Below, piece after piece: positions 39,162 through 48,760 of a stretch of 64,000 nucleotides of DNA. The DNA comes from Yersinia alsatica (lineage in GTDB: Bacteria > Pseudomonadota > Gammaproteobacteria > Enterobacterales > Enterobacteriaceae). The DNA is taken from the NCBI RefSeq assembly GCF_902170305.1, contig NZ_CABHWW010000014.1:186001-250000 (forward strand), written 5' to 3'. The translations under genes were made by a program, and so were the position numbers. The notes under the pieces are model-generated. The model was not told where the DNA came from and searched no databases. It saw nothing but the letters and a program-made list of their open reading frames with translations. Within the stretch, counting starts at the first letter, position 1. Each line of letters starts with the position of its first letter.

Positions 39162-41597
39162 TTACGCTTTAATCAGTTTTAATAAGGCTGCCAACTGTTC
39201 GCGATGGAGCCCACTAATTTCATTACTGGCTGAGTAACCTTCGTTGTGAATAATCATTTCACCTAAACCAACCAGCCAATCATAAATATAAAATGCGGTG
39301 TTATTGGTTGGGGTGAGCGCCAGTTTTGTTAATCGATGTGATGCCCCCAGAGGAGAGGCTGACTTAGGCGGCTGAACAAAAATCTTATAGCCACGATTAA
39401 TTCGGCTGTTAGGGCGCTGATCTTCACTGATTTGTAAGAAGCCGAGCCAGGCAACAAAATCCCCTAATACGCTGAGGGCGCGGGATACCTGACGATCAGC
39501 TTTGGTTTCGCGTTGCAAACCCACAGGTTCGCTGTCTGCCAGTGTCTTGATCAACTGCCCGACGATATTTAAGCGGATACTGGCGGTAATTAGTTCCGCA
39601 ACCAGCAATTCAACCGTGGGCTTATTAATGCCCAGTAATTCGATCAACGGCCCATTTTCCGGCAATTGCCGTAAGTGATTGACCCAGTAACGGTGTACTT
39701 TGGCAGCATATTCCGCGTCATAGTCACTCCCGAGCTGTGTCGCAGTCGCGGTGGGTATTTCAAAGGCAACAGGTTGGTCGCTGAATAAATCGATATCAAT
39801 ACCAATGCTAAAAGGTTCTGTGTTAGCGGTCGGGATTTTCAATTCAGCCGCGTGACTCTGCTGTTGCAAATACAAACCACGTAAATCATCACGAGAGGGT
39901 AATAAACGTTCTAATAACTCGCCATGTAGGCCAGTGCGGGTTTGCAGTGCTTTAAGCAATGTCTCAGCAATAAGCTGTTTTTGCTGTGATTCATTCGCTT
40001 CAGGTTGATACCAACCCGCTAGCACATTCTCTGTCAGTTCCCGTTGCAGTTCATGGAGTTGCTCGGTAAGACGCTCAGTTTTAATATCTCGGCGAACTTC
40101 CTGAGCCAGATAAGCCACCATCCGTTCAATGCCACGAGTATCCAGTGCCAGCATAGTACCCCAGCTATCCCCGGGGTTTCCCACGTAACGTTGAACCGCT
40201 TCGTCATGGTTTTTTGCACCATCCGCAACCATGCGCTGATCAAAAGGTGTTAATGCCCAGATAAGCCCCGGGTTTCGCCGCGAACGGACTTGGCTATTCT
40301 CACCTTGAGACTGCTTAACCCAATAATCCAGCTTCTTACCAACCGTTTTCACTGCGTCGCGTTGAGCCGCCGCATTGCAAACCAATAACAGATTGATTTG
40401 TTGTTTGTCAGTGTAACGCTCCAGCAAGTAGGCATTTTTAGCTTGCGACAACCCAGCAGCTAGCGGGTAAGTGGGGTGCTCAGGGACAGCATTGTCAAGC
40501 GCAGCACTAAAATCAGGAAAATCTAATAAGTCGATTGATTCAAATACATTTTCTGCTGCCGACATCGGCAGCGGGATCTGTAACTCGACCGACAATAAAG
40601 TTAATTCAGCAAGTGACAACGTCACTGAATCATTAACGGTATCGTCTGCGACAGGCAGCACTTGGATATGGCTATCAGCAGGGGTGTTAAGGTCGCCAAG
40701 TGTGGCGATATTCATGATGCCGTTGGCCGGCAACAGCATATCATCGACTAATACACTCAGCGGTGCCAGTAATTGCGGCGCGCCGCCCAAATGCTGCAAT
40801 GTATAGGCGAAATGGCGATAAGCCTCGGTCAGTGGCTGAGATTCGGCCCACAGCAGTGAGAATAGGCGGGCACGGTCATCAATACTCAAATAAGGGGCAA
40901 GTTCAGTCGCCATGGGCCAAAAATGTGCCGCCAATATTTTCTGCCGTGATGTGTCATGGCGAACCAAATAGTCCCAGAGGCTAATAACATCATCACTGGT
41001 TATGCCAGCAACAACAGCAGGTTGTTTGCGCATCACCAACTGTTGTAGATGGTCGTTAATATGCTGCTCATCCAAAGTATTTTCGTGAGTCTCTTGCCGT
41101 TGGCTTTTCGTTTGATTTTCCAGCAAAAAAACACTGGTGACTATCTTAAGAAGATCCACTTCACTCAGCAGCGAAAGCTGCACCGGATGGCTCTGGTGAT
41201 GAGCTATTGTTGGGCTCATTCCGGTCTGATAGCTAAAGCGAGTGACCAGACCGCTGGCTTGATACCCCGGTTTGATTTGCTGCCAAAAGTCGAGAGTTTT
41301 CCCCATCAACGTCGTTTCCAGTCGGCCATGTTCATTCGGCATCAGCGCTGAAATAAGGTGCTGTTTCCCGGCGGATGACTGGCCAAAAAAGCCAATACTC
41401 ATGGCTGTTAATGACGTCGCTGCTAAATGGCGCGCTTTATTACGATGGCGGCGTAATTTGATGGTCAGTTGGTCAGCTTCGATATCCAGACGAATAGCAT
41501 GTTGGCGCGTATTGTTAATCCAATCAATAGTCTGATCAATGCCTTGAGTCACCTGCTGAAGCTGGCTATTGAGCTGAAGGTTGGTTAATGATTTCAT
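39162..41597 (-). CDS. srfC: SrfC-like putative virulence/effector protein with dynamin-type P-loop
   Basis: An 811-residue protein matching the SrfC family of Salmonella and relatives. A coiled N-terminal region leads to a P-loop at residues 72-79 (GQSSAGKQ), and a second motif resembling a G3 box, LLDFPDF, is at about 357-363. This suggests a large dynamin-like NTPase. The residue after the P-loop Lys is Gln rather than Ser/Thr, so nucleotide hydrolysis is uncertain. Its start overlaps the srfB stop (ATGA). Salmonella srfABC is SsrB-regulated and was described as a candidate virulence locus; the mechanism is unknown. Confidence 0.82.
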   Translation of the reverse strand: MKSLTNLQLNSQLQQVTQGIDQTIDWINNTRQHAIRLDIEADQLTIKLRRHRNKARHLAATSLTAMSIGFFGQSSAGKQHLISALMPNEHGRLETTLMGKTLDFWQQIKPGYQASGLVTRFSYQTGMSPTIAHHQSHPVQLSLLSEVDLLKIVTSVFLLENQTKSQRQETHENTLDEQHINDHLQQLVMRKQPAVVAGITSDDVISLWDYLVRHDTSRQKILAAHFWPMATELAPYLSIDDRARLFSLLWAESQPLTEAYRHFAYTLQHLGGAPQLLAPLSVLVDDMLLPANGIMNIATLGDLNTPADSHIQVLPVADDTVNDSVTLSLAELTLLSVELQIPLPMSAAENVFESIDLLDFPDFSAALDNAVPEHPTYPLAAGLSQAKNAYLLERYTDKQQINLLLVCNAAAQRDAVKTVGKKLDYWVKQSQGENSQVRSRRNPGLIWALTPFDQRMVADGAKNHDEAVQRYVGNPGDSWGTMLALDTRGIERMVAYLAQEVRRDIKTERLTEQLHELQRELTENVLAGWYQPEANESQQKQLIAETLLKALQTRTGLHGELLERLLPSRDDLRGLYLQQQSHAAELKIPTANTEPFSIGIDIDLFSDQPVAFEIPTATATQLGSDYDAEYAAKVHRYWVNHLRQLPENGPLIELLGINKPTVELLVAELITASIRLNIVGQLIKTLADSEPVGLQRETKADRQVSRALSVLGDFVAWLGFLQISEDQRPNSRINRGYKIFVQPPKSASPLGASHRLTKLALTPTNNTAFYIYDWLVGLGEMIIHNEGYSASNEISGLHREQLAALLKLIKA

Positions 41598-44500
41598 TTT
41601 CTAAATACGCTCCCACTATCAATCCAATAATGGGTTGATGCTGAACCATTGCTGGCTAAGGTGTTTAGCTTAAGACGCAGATGATGCGATGGAACGCGGC
41701 TACCATCTTGCAATACCGCATCAGCTATCTCAAAACGCTCGGGGCCACTGTTTTTATCAATCCTGCTTTTATCAACCCAGCTTTTATCAACCCATGAATT
41801 ATCGCCTGTTGCCAGTTTCAATCTGACATGCAACACACTATCCCCAGCGACTTTGCGCGCCAATTCTTGATCAACAATCGACAAGCTATAAAGGGGCGAA
41901 GCCGGCCAGCGGTCGTTATCGAGTTGACGGAATCCAAGGCACAATGTGCCTCTTACTTGAAAGCGGACCTCAGATGGCAAGGTATAATCTGCGCTATCAA
42001 GATCAATATCGCGATAGTAGACATTTTCATCAGTCAGGGCGTCGCTATTGTCCAGCATACCAAGATAGCGAATAGTCGAATAAGGCTGGAAATCGCCCGC
42101 TTTAAAGTAAAAACCGGCCAGTCGCAAATCCAGTGCCAACAAACACAGCATGGCTCCCACTGCTGCCGTAGATTTCGGGTTCTCAATACGGCCTTGTTTA
42201 CTAAACGGGTACCAATCACTGGTATGGTATCCATCCAGTGAAAGAATACGGTTGTTAGGCAGCGGTTGTAGATGGCGGAACAGGGCTTGAATACCGGGGA
42301 AGCGCGAAGGGCGGCCGGTCAATAACAGCACATCACAGCTATAGAGCGACACCACTTCCGACAGCGAACGCAGATTTTGCGTAATGCTCATCCGGTTAGA
42401 TAAAAACTCGCCGTGCAATTTACTTAATTTCAATACTAACGGCACCTGCAAGATATCAAACTCAGCCGCATCGGCAGGCAGCTCGCGCTGAACCTCACTG
42501 TTGATATACTCCAGAACTTTCGCAGTCGGTTGTTGGGATAATAACTCACCGAAATTGGCCTCAATTTCTGCATTGGTATCCAATGGATCAAAGCTTTCAT
42601 AAGCTTCCAGAATTGCCCGACCAACTGGCATAAATATCTGTAATGTAGCTTGCTGCCGCAGTGCTGATTGCCCGTCCATGCGACCATCATTACCGAACAA
42701 CTTATCCATCAACACATCAGTATTGGCGACGGCGGCTTTCTTAAGATGCGCCTGAAGTGCGGGCAAAATATAGAGCTGAATAACATCCAGCAAAATATCG
42801 TCGCCAGCCACTTTAAATCCTTCACGGAACAATAAACGTGGGCTGATTTTGACATTATTCCCCATGCCGCCATCCAACCAATATTGGGTGATAGCCAAGT
42901 CGGTGGTGCCGCCGCCAATATCAATTGAGGCAATGCGTAAGGTTTTCCCTGCGCTTTCTCCGGCTTCAAGTTGCTTATCAGGCCGGGCCATGCTGGCAAA
43001 GAAAGCAGCGGTGCGCCCACCGAAGTTAACCTGCGTTTCGTTATACAGATAAACCATTTGGCCACAGGTGGCTTCATCCCATTCCATCTGGACACTGGGT
43101 ACTGGGACTGAGCTTTTGGCGCGGTCTGCTTCGGAGACAAAGTTATCATCAGCCGGATGCCAGCCCATAGATTTCCATACCAGTGCAATGGCTTCCTTCA
43201 TCCGACGACGGAAAATCTCGCGTTCCGGTTTTGGCATCGCCGAAGGCAGCGTCAGAATAATGGCGCGTAATTGACGTGGAGCATTGGCATGGGTCATTTT
43301 CAGCCGCTGTGCCGCACTGTTTATTTGCATCAGTGCCTGCGCTAATAACTCCGATAACATGAAGGTCATCAATGAGCTGCGGCTATAGTGCGGCGAAAAT
43401 ACCGGCAGCCGATCATCCAGCGGCAAGCTATATAAAGGTTGGCCGTCATCATTGACCAAATTAGTCAGCGGCGGTGCGGTAGCCAGTGGTTCATCGGTCT
43501 GTGTGGATTGAGTTTCATTAAATCGCCAGCCTGGGGTATAGGTCTCTTCATCCCATAAATAGCGGCGCGGACTGGAAATCCCAGTAGAACCTTCGGTTCC
43601 TAAGCGATGCAGCGCCATTCGACTCGCTTCACTACCCACCCGGGTTATTGCAGGCCAAATAAAGGCATCGTCGCGACCACTCTCCACCGAGAAATTCTGC
43701 TTGCCGAATTTGGCTTGCGCGAATTCAACCCGGCTTTCAAACAGTTCGTTATACAGATGATGAGGTTCGCTTAAGTCACGTATTTGCAATTCGTAAGTCT
43801 GTTTTAGGCCATTACTTTCATCGGCATGGTCTTCAACTAAAATACCGCAAGTATGTGAGTTACCGACATCAAGAATAAGGTCAACATTCACCGCCGGTTC
43901 TTGCAGGGTGCTGGTATTGATTTTAATTTCCGGTACACCAACTTGGTTGCCCAGTAATTCGAGCAAGTTAAGGTAGTGGGCCTGATATTCAAATTCACGC
44001 AGTGAAGCACTGATATGCCGCGCAGTACGTTCTTCCTGCTCAGAAGCTTGCTGGATAAACACTTCACGTAACCAGCCATCTACCCAGGTTAAATCCAGAA
44101 ACTCAGCTAACTCTTCATTATGGTAGGCTAGGGCAAAACTCAGTCCGGTCTTAATATCGTTCTCATTCGGCGCCAGATATTCGTTAGCATGACCTTCAGG
44201 ATAAACTTTGGTATCAAAGGCCAGTGTCACCCGCAAAGTATTGCCATCTTGATCTGGGCTATCCAAGACTAAAATTTGCATTCTGGCCCAGTTATCTGGC
44301 CCATTAATGAAAGTGCGTGGCGGATTAAAACGCAAGAAAGGCAAGGGGAGCCAAATCTTATTCAGCAACTTCAGCGATTGTTCTAGCGGGAAGCTAAATT
44401 CAGGTTTAACAATCTCAGGCGCGGCACCCGGCACCATAAGAGAATATTTACCATTATGTTCATTATAATTCAGTCGCAGCAGTGGGCCGTTTGCACTTTT

Positions 44501-44623
44501 ACGGACGAATTTATTGGGCAGTTCAGTCTCTAATTCAGGTTTTAAAGCGAAGTCCAAAAACTGGATGCCACTATTCTGAATCAGCGTAATTTTCTGTTTA
44601 TAGTCAGTGATCGTTGCCAGCAT
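41594..44623 (-). CDS. srfB: SrfB-like protein with actin/Hsp70-type ATPase signature
   Basis: A protein of about 1009 residues of the SrfB family. Two actin/Hsp70 phosphate motifs are visible: DVGNSHTCG at about residues 252-260 and DIGGGTTDLAIT at about 568-579. A third, adenosine-like motif (LLLTGRPSRFPGIQALF) follows at about 780. This gives it an ASKHA ATPase fold with long insertions. Near the C-terminus is a short tandem repeat (SWVDK). The ATG at 44623 is chosen; a GTG at 44641 inside srfA is possible. It lies between srfA and srfC with close coupling on both sides. Confidence 0.85.
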   Translation of the reverse strand: MLATITDYKQKITLIQNSGIQFLDFALKPELETELPNKFVRKSANGPLLRLNYNEHNGKYSLMVPGAAPEIVKPEFSFPLEQSLKLLNKIWLPLPFLRFNPPRTFINGPDNWARMQILVLDSPDQDGNTLRVTLAFDTKVYPEGHANEYLAPNENDIKTGLSFALAYHNEELAEFLDLTWVDGWLREVFIQQASEQEERTARHISASLREFEYQAHYLNLLELLGNQVGVPEIKINTSTLQEPAVNVDLILDVGNSHTCGILVEDHADESNGLKQTYELQIRDLSEPHHLYNELFESRVEFAQAKFGKQNFSVESGRDDAFIWPAITRVGSEASRMALHRLGTEGSTGISSPRRYLWDEETYTPGWRFNETQSTQTDEPLATAPPLTNLVNDDGQPLYSLPLDDRLPVFSPHYSRSSLMTFMLSELLAQALMQINSAAQRLKMTHANAPRQLRAIILTLPSAMPKPEREIFRRRMKEAIALVWKSMGWHPADDNFVSEADRAKSSVPVPSVQMEWDEATCGQMVYLYNETQVNFGGRTAAFFASMARPDKQLEAGESAGKTLRIASIDIGGGTTDLAITQYWLDGGMGNNVKISPRLLFREGFKVAGDDILLDVIQLYILPALQAHLKKAAVANTDVLMDKLFGNDGRMDGQSALRQQATLQIFMPVGRAILEAYESFDPLDTNAEIEANFGELLSQQPTAKVLEYINSEVQRELPADAAEFDILQVPLVLKLSKLHGEFLSNRMSITQNLRSLSEVVSLYSCDVLLLTGRPSRFPGIQALFRHLQPLPNNRILSLDGYHTSDWYPFSKQGRIENPKSTAAVGAMLCLLALDLRLAGFYFKAGDFQPYSTIRYLGMLDNSDALTDENVYYRDIDLDSADYTLPSEVRFQVRGTLCLGFRQLDNDRWPASPLYSLSIVDQELARKVAGDSVLHVRLKLATGDNSWVDKSWVDKSRIDKNSGPERFEIADAVLQDGSRVPSHHLRLKLNTLASNGSASTHYWIDSGSVFRK
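41752..41796 (-). repeat. Three 15-bp tandem repeats inside srfB
   Basis: Units TTTTATCAATCCTGC, TTTTATCAACCCAGC and TTTTATCAACCCATG encode SWVDK-SWVDK-SRIDK on the minus strand. The copy number can change in steps of five residues without breaking the frame. Confidence 0.85.
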
Positions 44624-44627
44624 AATA

Positions 44628-45971
44628 TTATTTAGTCTCACGCTTCATCGTCATTGGAAGGGTCGTATTGGCATCATAACGGCCTTTACAATCGGCAATA
44701 CCGCTAGCACCTTGCTTACAGACCAGCTCAGGCATTTGATATTTTGACCCATCACTACACTGTGCTCGGTAACGGCTATTGATCACCAAGTTGCCCGACT
44801 TCATCAGCCCGGCAGTAATATTGGCGCGACAAGTGACATTATCGCCGTGGGTTATTTTGGCAGTACCTTTCCCATTCTTAATCTGATATTTCAAGCTTGG
44901 TGCTTTACCCGTATGGGCGGTTTTAATATCCGGGCTAACACGCCAGTTGCCATTCAGGAAGGTGGTAGAGCCAACCTTGACGGCATCGGAGGGTAATATC
45001 AGCGCACTTTTACTCTGTGCCTCAGTTAATACCGGCACGACGACAGACTCGGTAATAACCGCGGCCGGAGTGACGATGGTGGCATTTTCCAACGGCAGTT
45101 GTGGCTCAATGGCGGGTTGCACAATCTTGGTAATTGGCGCGGTAACTGGCGGAGTAACCTCCTGAATTTTAGGCGTTTTATCTTCAGCAGACACGGCTTT
45201 AACTTCGGGTGCCGCAGAGGCTCTCTCTGGCATGCTGCCGCTAAATTGCACGATTAAAGCGATCATTAACGCCAGTGCCGGTAACATCCAACTTAATCGT
45301 AACCAGCGAGATGATTTTTTTACCTCGGTAACTGGCGGTGCGAGTTCACTCACCGGCTCGGGCGGTATCTCTGGCGCAATATCGGCTTGAGGAGGTAGCT
45401 CAATAGCGGCAACAGTGGCAGGGGCCACCGAGGTAATGGGCGCAGGCGGAGTGGCGCTCAGTGTCGAGAAAATCGGTTCACTGTTTTCTGCCGTCTCGCG
45501 TAAACAATCCAATGGGTCAGTGCGTGTTTTCTTATCCTGACTGACAAATCCCCAGAACGTCAGCACTGGCTTGCCAGCAACTAAATACACGTGGTTTTGA
45601 TCAGGAAACTGCATGGCTTTAGCGAGCAACACGCCAAATAGTCGTTGCGCCGCTTTATCTGATTGCTGTGCTCGTTGGCAGAGGTCATTGACACTCGACA
45701 GACACGCCGACAATTGCTTAATGGCGGCTTTGCGCTCAGTGGTGCTGGCGGCTATCCATGAGGTGACTTTACCGTCAATCGGGGAATACCAGTCAATACG
45801 ATCGCCTTGTTCATTGAGCTGAGGAATTGCCAGACAATCAGCAATATGCTGCTGTTTTTTAAGGCGTAATGCTTCTCTTATCTGAAGTGCAGCCGCATAA
45901 ACCGGCTGCCCGTTTTCGCCCAATGCCAGAATATCGGCCAAACTACCACTGCGTAAAAATAATTTTGCCAC
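44628..45971 (-). CDS. srfA: SrfA-like protein, single-pass membrane protein
   Basis: A 447-residue protein, first gene of the srfABC operon. The first 160 residues look globular and cytosolic (ending KPVLTFWGFVSQDKKTRTDP), followed by a Pro/Ala-rich linker. One membrane helix is at about residues 226-244 (WMLPALALMIALIVQF). A second low-complexity linker leads to a C-terminal domain (about 330-447) with several Cys (CRANITAG, RAQCSDGS, LVCKQGASGIADCKG). This arrangement puts the Cys-rich domain in the periplasm. The start is a GTG. Name and order follow Salmonella srfABC. Confidence 0.8.
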   Translation of the reverse strand: MAKLFLRSGSLADILALGENGQPVYAAALQIREALRLKKQQHIADCLAIPQLNEQGDRIDWYSPIDGKVTSWIAASTTERKAAIKQLSACLSSVNDLCQRAQQSDKAAQRLFGVLLAKAMQFPDQNHVYLVAGKPVLTFWGFVSQDKKTRTDPLDCLRETAENSEPIFSTLSATPPAPITSVAPATVAAIELPPQADIAPEIPPEPVSELAPPVTEVKKSSRWLRLSWMLPALALMIALIVQFSGSMPERASAAPEVKAVSAEDKTPKIQEVTPPVTAPITKIVQPAIEPQLPLENATIVTPAAVITESVVVPVLTEAQSKSALILPSDAVKVGSTTFLNGNWRVSPDIKTAHTGKAPSLKYQIKNGKGTAKITHGDNVTCRANITAGLMKSGNLVINSRYRAQCSDGSKYQMPELVCKQGASGIADCKGRYDANTTLPMTMKRETK

Positions 45972-46281
45972 GCAAAAGAGACCTTTGTAATGAAACCCAA
46001 GGCAGAAAATAATGTGTTATCTGCGACAGCCTATACTTTAGTGCGCAACAGTAGGAATCAAACGGCGGAATAAGTGGCAAAATGCCCCGTTGTTTGCTGG
46101 AAACGTGTTCGGCAATTAACCCGGTAGCCTTCGTTACAGGGTATCGCTTCTTACTCGCAGTACTTGGATTACTGAGAAAGTATTTTGCCAATTCCCGCAT
46201 AGAGAGAGCTACCTCTGTCGAGATTTATTGCGTAAGCTCTAGCAAAGTCATGGGAACGCGTATTGCAAGCAAGGAGATACT

Positions 46282-47742
46282 TTGAATCAGTCATCCACTA
46301 CAACTCATCTCTCGGCCATTGAGGCCATAGAGCGATTGGAGACGTTATACGAGTCGGCGCTGGCGGCATTGCGTGATGCCATCAGCGACTATATTCGTGA
46401 TGGTTCTTTGCCGGATGCAGGTGATAGGGCCAGAGGTTTATTCTCATATCCGCAGATCAGTGTCAGTTGGGATGGGCGGTTGCGTGACCTCCAGCGCACT
46501 CGTGCTTATGGGCGCTTCTCGCGCACCGGCCAATACAGCACCACTATCACGCGGCCTGCCTTGTTCAAACCCTATTTAACGGAGCAACTGACTTTACTCG
46601 AAAACGAGTATGGTGCAGTGTTTGAAGTGACACCGTCACAACAGCAGATGCCATATCCGTTCGTGATTGATGGCTCCGACCTTGTTCTTGACCGCTCAAT
46701 GACCGCGGGGCTGGCTCAACACTTCCCAACCACAGATTTGGCGATGATTGGCGATGGTATCACTGATGGTATTGATACTCTCACCGCCGACTTCCCACTG
46801 TCGCATTTTGATGCGCTGCGTACCGACTTTTCACTGGCGCGCTTGAAACACTATACCGGCACCCCGGCAGAACATATTCAGCCCTATATTCTGTTTACCA
46901 ATTACAGCCGCTATGTTGATGAGTTTGTCAGCTGGGCCTGCGAGCAAATTCTAGACCCGACCAGCCCTTACAAAGCTTTATCCTGCGCCGGTGGGAGCTA
47001 TATAACGGCAGAAAATGCGGATCCTGACAAAACCACTTCCGATCTGGCGTGGAAAAAGTACCAGATGCCGGCTTATCATTTAATGGCTGAAAGTGGGCAT
47101 GGTATTACGCTGGTGAATATTGGGGTCGGCCCATCCAACGCCAAAACTATTTGTGACCATCTGGCCGTCATGCGGCCCCATGCCTGGTTGATGATTGGGC
47201 ACTGTGGCGGTTTACGTGAGAGCCAGGCGATTGGCGATTATGTACTGGCTCATGCTTATTTACGTGATGACCATGTTCTGGACGCGGTGTTGCCCCCAGA
47301 TATCCCCATCCCCAGTATTGCGGAAGTGCAGCGAGCACTCTATGACGCCACTAAAGCGGTGAGTGGCATGCCGGGAGTTGAAGTCAAACAGCGGTTACGT
47401 ACCGGAACCGTGGTGACCTCGGATGATCGTAACTGGGAGCTGCGTTTTTCTGCTTCTGCATTGCGCTTCAGCTTAAGTCGTGCGGTGGCCGTGGATATGG
47501 AAAGTGCCACTATTGCCGCGCAAGGTTATCGTTTCCGCGTGCCTTATGGCACCTTACTGTGTGTCTCCGATAAACCGCTGCATGGCGAAATTAAGCTACC
47601 GGGTCAGGCTAATCACTTCTATGAAGGGGCGATTTCTGAGCACCTGCAAATTGGTATCCGGGCGATAGATTTGCTGCGCGCCGAAGGGGATCAACTGCAT
47701 TCCCGCAAGCTGCGCACCTTTAACGAGCCGCCATTCCGTTAA
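46282..47742 (+). CDS. amn: AMP nucleosidase
   Basis: A 486-residue cytosolic enzyme that splits AMP into adenine and ribose 5-phosphate. It matches E. coli Amn over its whole length, with very high identity in the C-terminal phosphorylase-fold domain (NIGVGPSNAKTICDHLAVMR; GHCGGLRESQAIGDYVLAHA; VDMESATIAAQGYRFRVPYG). Translation starts at a TTG with a strong AAGGAG site 6-11 bases upstream; no ATG fits better. The 310-base region upstream (45972-46281), shared with divergent srfA, holds no other gene I can support and no convincing Pho box. Confidence 0.96.
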   Translation: MNQSSTTTHLSAIEAIERLETLYESALAALRDAISDYIRDGSLPDAGDRARGLFSYPQISVSWDGRLRDLQRTRAYGRFSRTGQYSTTITRPALFKPYLTEQLTLLENEYGAVFEVTPSQQQMPYPFVIDGSDLVLDRSMTAGLAQHFPTTDLAMIGDGITDGIDTLTADFPLSHFDALRTDFSLARLKHYTGTPAEHIQPYILFTNYSRYVDEFVSWACEQILDPTSPYKALSCAGGSYITAENADPDKTTSDLAWKKYQMPAYHLMAESGHGITLVNIGVGPSNAKTICDHLAVMRPHAWLMIGHCGGLRESQAIGDYVLAHAYLRDDHVLDAVLPPDIPIPSIAEVQRALYDATKAVSGMPGVEVKQRLRTGTVVTSDDRNWELRFSASALRFSLSRAVAVDMESATIAAQGYRFRVPYGTLLCVSDKPLHGEIKLPGQANHFYEGAISEHLQIGIRAIDLLRAEGDQLHSRKLRTFNEPPFR

Positions 47743-47762
47743 TCTCAGCACCTAATCACTGG

Positions 47763-47789
47763 CAAAGCATCGGATCCATTGATGCTTTG
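47763..47789. terminator. Hairpin between convergent amn and LysR gene
   Basis: CAAAGCATC and GATGCTTTG form a 9-bp perfect stem with a 9-base loop. It lies between two convergent stop codons and probably serves both genes, though the T-tracts are short. Confidence 0.6.
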
Positions 47790-47793
47790 TCAG

Positions 47794-48648
47794 TTACTCA
47801 TTAGTAATCATCTTAATAAAGTTATCCCGCACCACGTCCGTAATGGCATCATTCCAGGCGATCCCAACAGGCCAACTGAGGTTATTGCCACTCAGTGGCA
47901 TAATATTGAGGGTAGCAGGGGCGATATGCACCACACTGTGTGGCAATAGTGCCACTCCGATACCGGCAACCACCAGTGCGAGTATGGTCTGAATATCTTC
48001 CACTTCTTGCATCTGCGGGGCATAAAGTTGGTTTGACTGCAAAAACAGGTCAATTTGCGCATTTAATCCACGCCCGCGCGCACTATATAACCGCAGCAAC
48101 GGCAGCTGTTTTAGCCAGGCATCGAGTGTTAGTGCTGTATTTTGGGGCGTAACCAGCACCAGTTGGTCGTCAAATAAGGGATGAAAATGTAGCGATGCTG
48201 TAGGCGGCATTCGCACAAAGCCAACTTGCAGTTCACCACCGGTCAATAATGCATATTGTTGGGCCGAGGGAATATCCTCCAACGTCATGGTGATAGCCGG
48301 ATATTGTTGTCTGAATTTTGCGATACAGTTCGGCGCAGTATAAAAAGTCGATAATCCAAAACCTACCGCTATGAATCCTTCCATTCCCTGCGCCACTCGC
48401 GCCGCATGCTGTACAAAAAAGTCAGACTGATTGACCACTTTTTCCGCCTCGGAAAGCAGTTGCTGCCCACTTCGCGTCAGTTCCGCACCATGACGCCCGC
48501 GAGAAAATAACTGCAGATTAAGCATTGATTCCAATAAGTTAATCTGCTTACTCAACGCCGGTTGTGTGACGCAAAGTGCTTGCGCCGCCTCGCTGTAGTT
48601 GCCTTTCTCGGCGAGCATAACAAAAGCTTTTAGCAATTTGAGATTCAC
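47794..48648 (-). CDS. LysR-family transcriptional regulator
   Basis: A 284-residue LysR regulator with N-terminal HTH (LKAFVMLAEKGNYSEAAQAL, then CVTQPALSKQINLLE). The effector domain is of the CynR/CbbR type (GFIAVGFGLSTFYTAPNCIA). It is divergent from a nitrilase-family gene, with a 112-base shared control region, so it probably regulates that gene. The ligand is unknown. Confidence 0.87.
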   Translation of the reverse strand: MNLKLLKAFVMLAEKGNYSEAAQALCVTQPALSKQINLLESMLNLQLFSRGRHGAELTRSGQQLLSEAEKVVNQSDFFVQHAARVAQGMEGFIAVGFGLSTFYTAPNCIAKFRQQYPAITMTLEDIPSAQQYALLTGGELQVGFVRMPPTASLHFHPLFDDQLVLVTPQNTALTLDAWLKQLPLLRLYSARGRGLNAQIDLFLQSNQLYAPQMQEVEDIQTILALVVAGIGVALLPHSVVHIAPATLNIMPLSGNNLSWPVGIAWNDAITDVVRDNFIKMITNE

Positions 48649-48760
48649 ATTCCATTCCTATTGGTAATCAATAAAGGAAAATCATTCATTATAAAGTTAT
48701 CAATACGGCTGCTGTAATAGCAATGATAAACATCAACAGCGGCTAACCTTGGAGGTTAAT

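Noticed and set aside
45972-46281. Possible Pho box or tRNA upstream of amn
   Set aside because: E. coli amn is PhoB-linked and lies near Asn tRNA genes, but no sequence here matches CTGTCAT repeats or a tRNA cloverleaf convincingly.
45943-46285. Open frames of 85 aa (minus) and 67 aa (plus) between srfA and amn
   Set aside because: They overlap each other and the start regions of both genes, lack good ribosome sites and resemble no family; the region is more likely regulatory.
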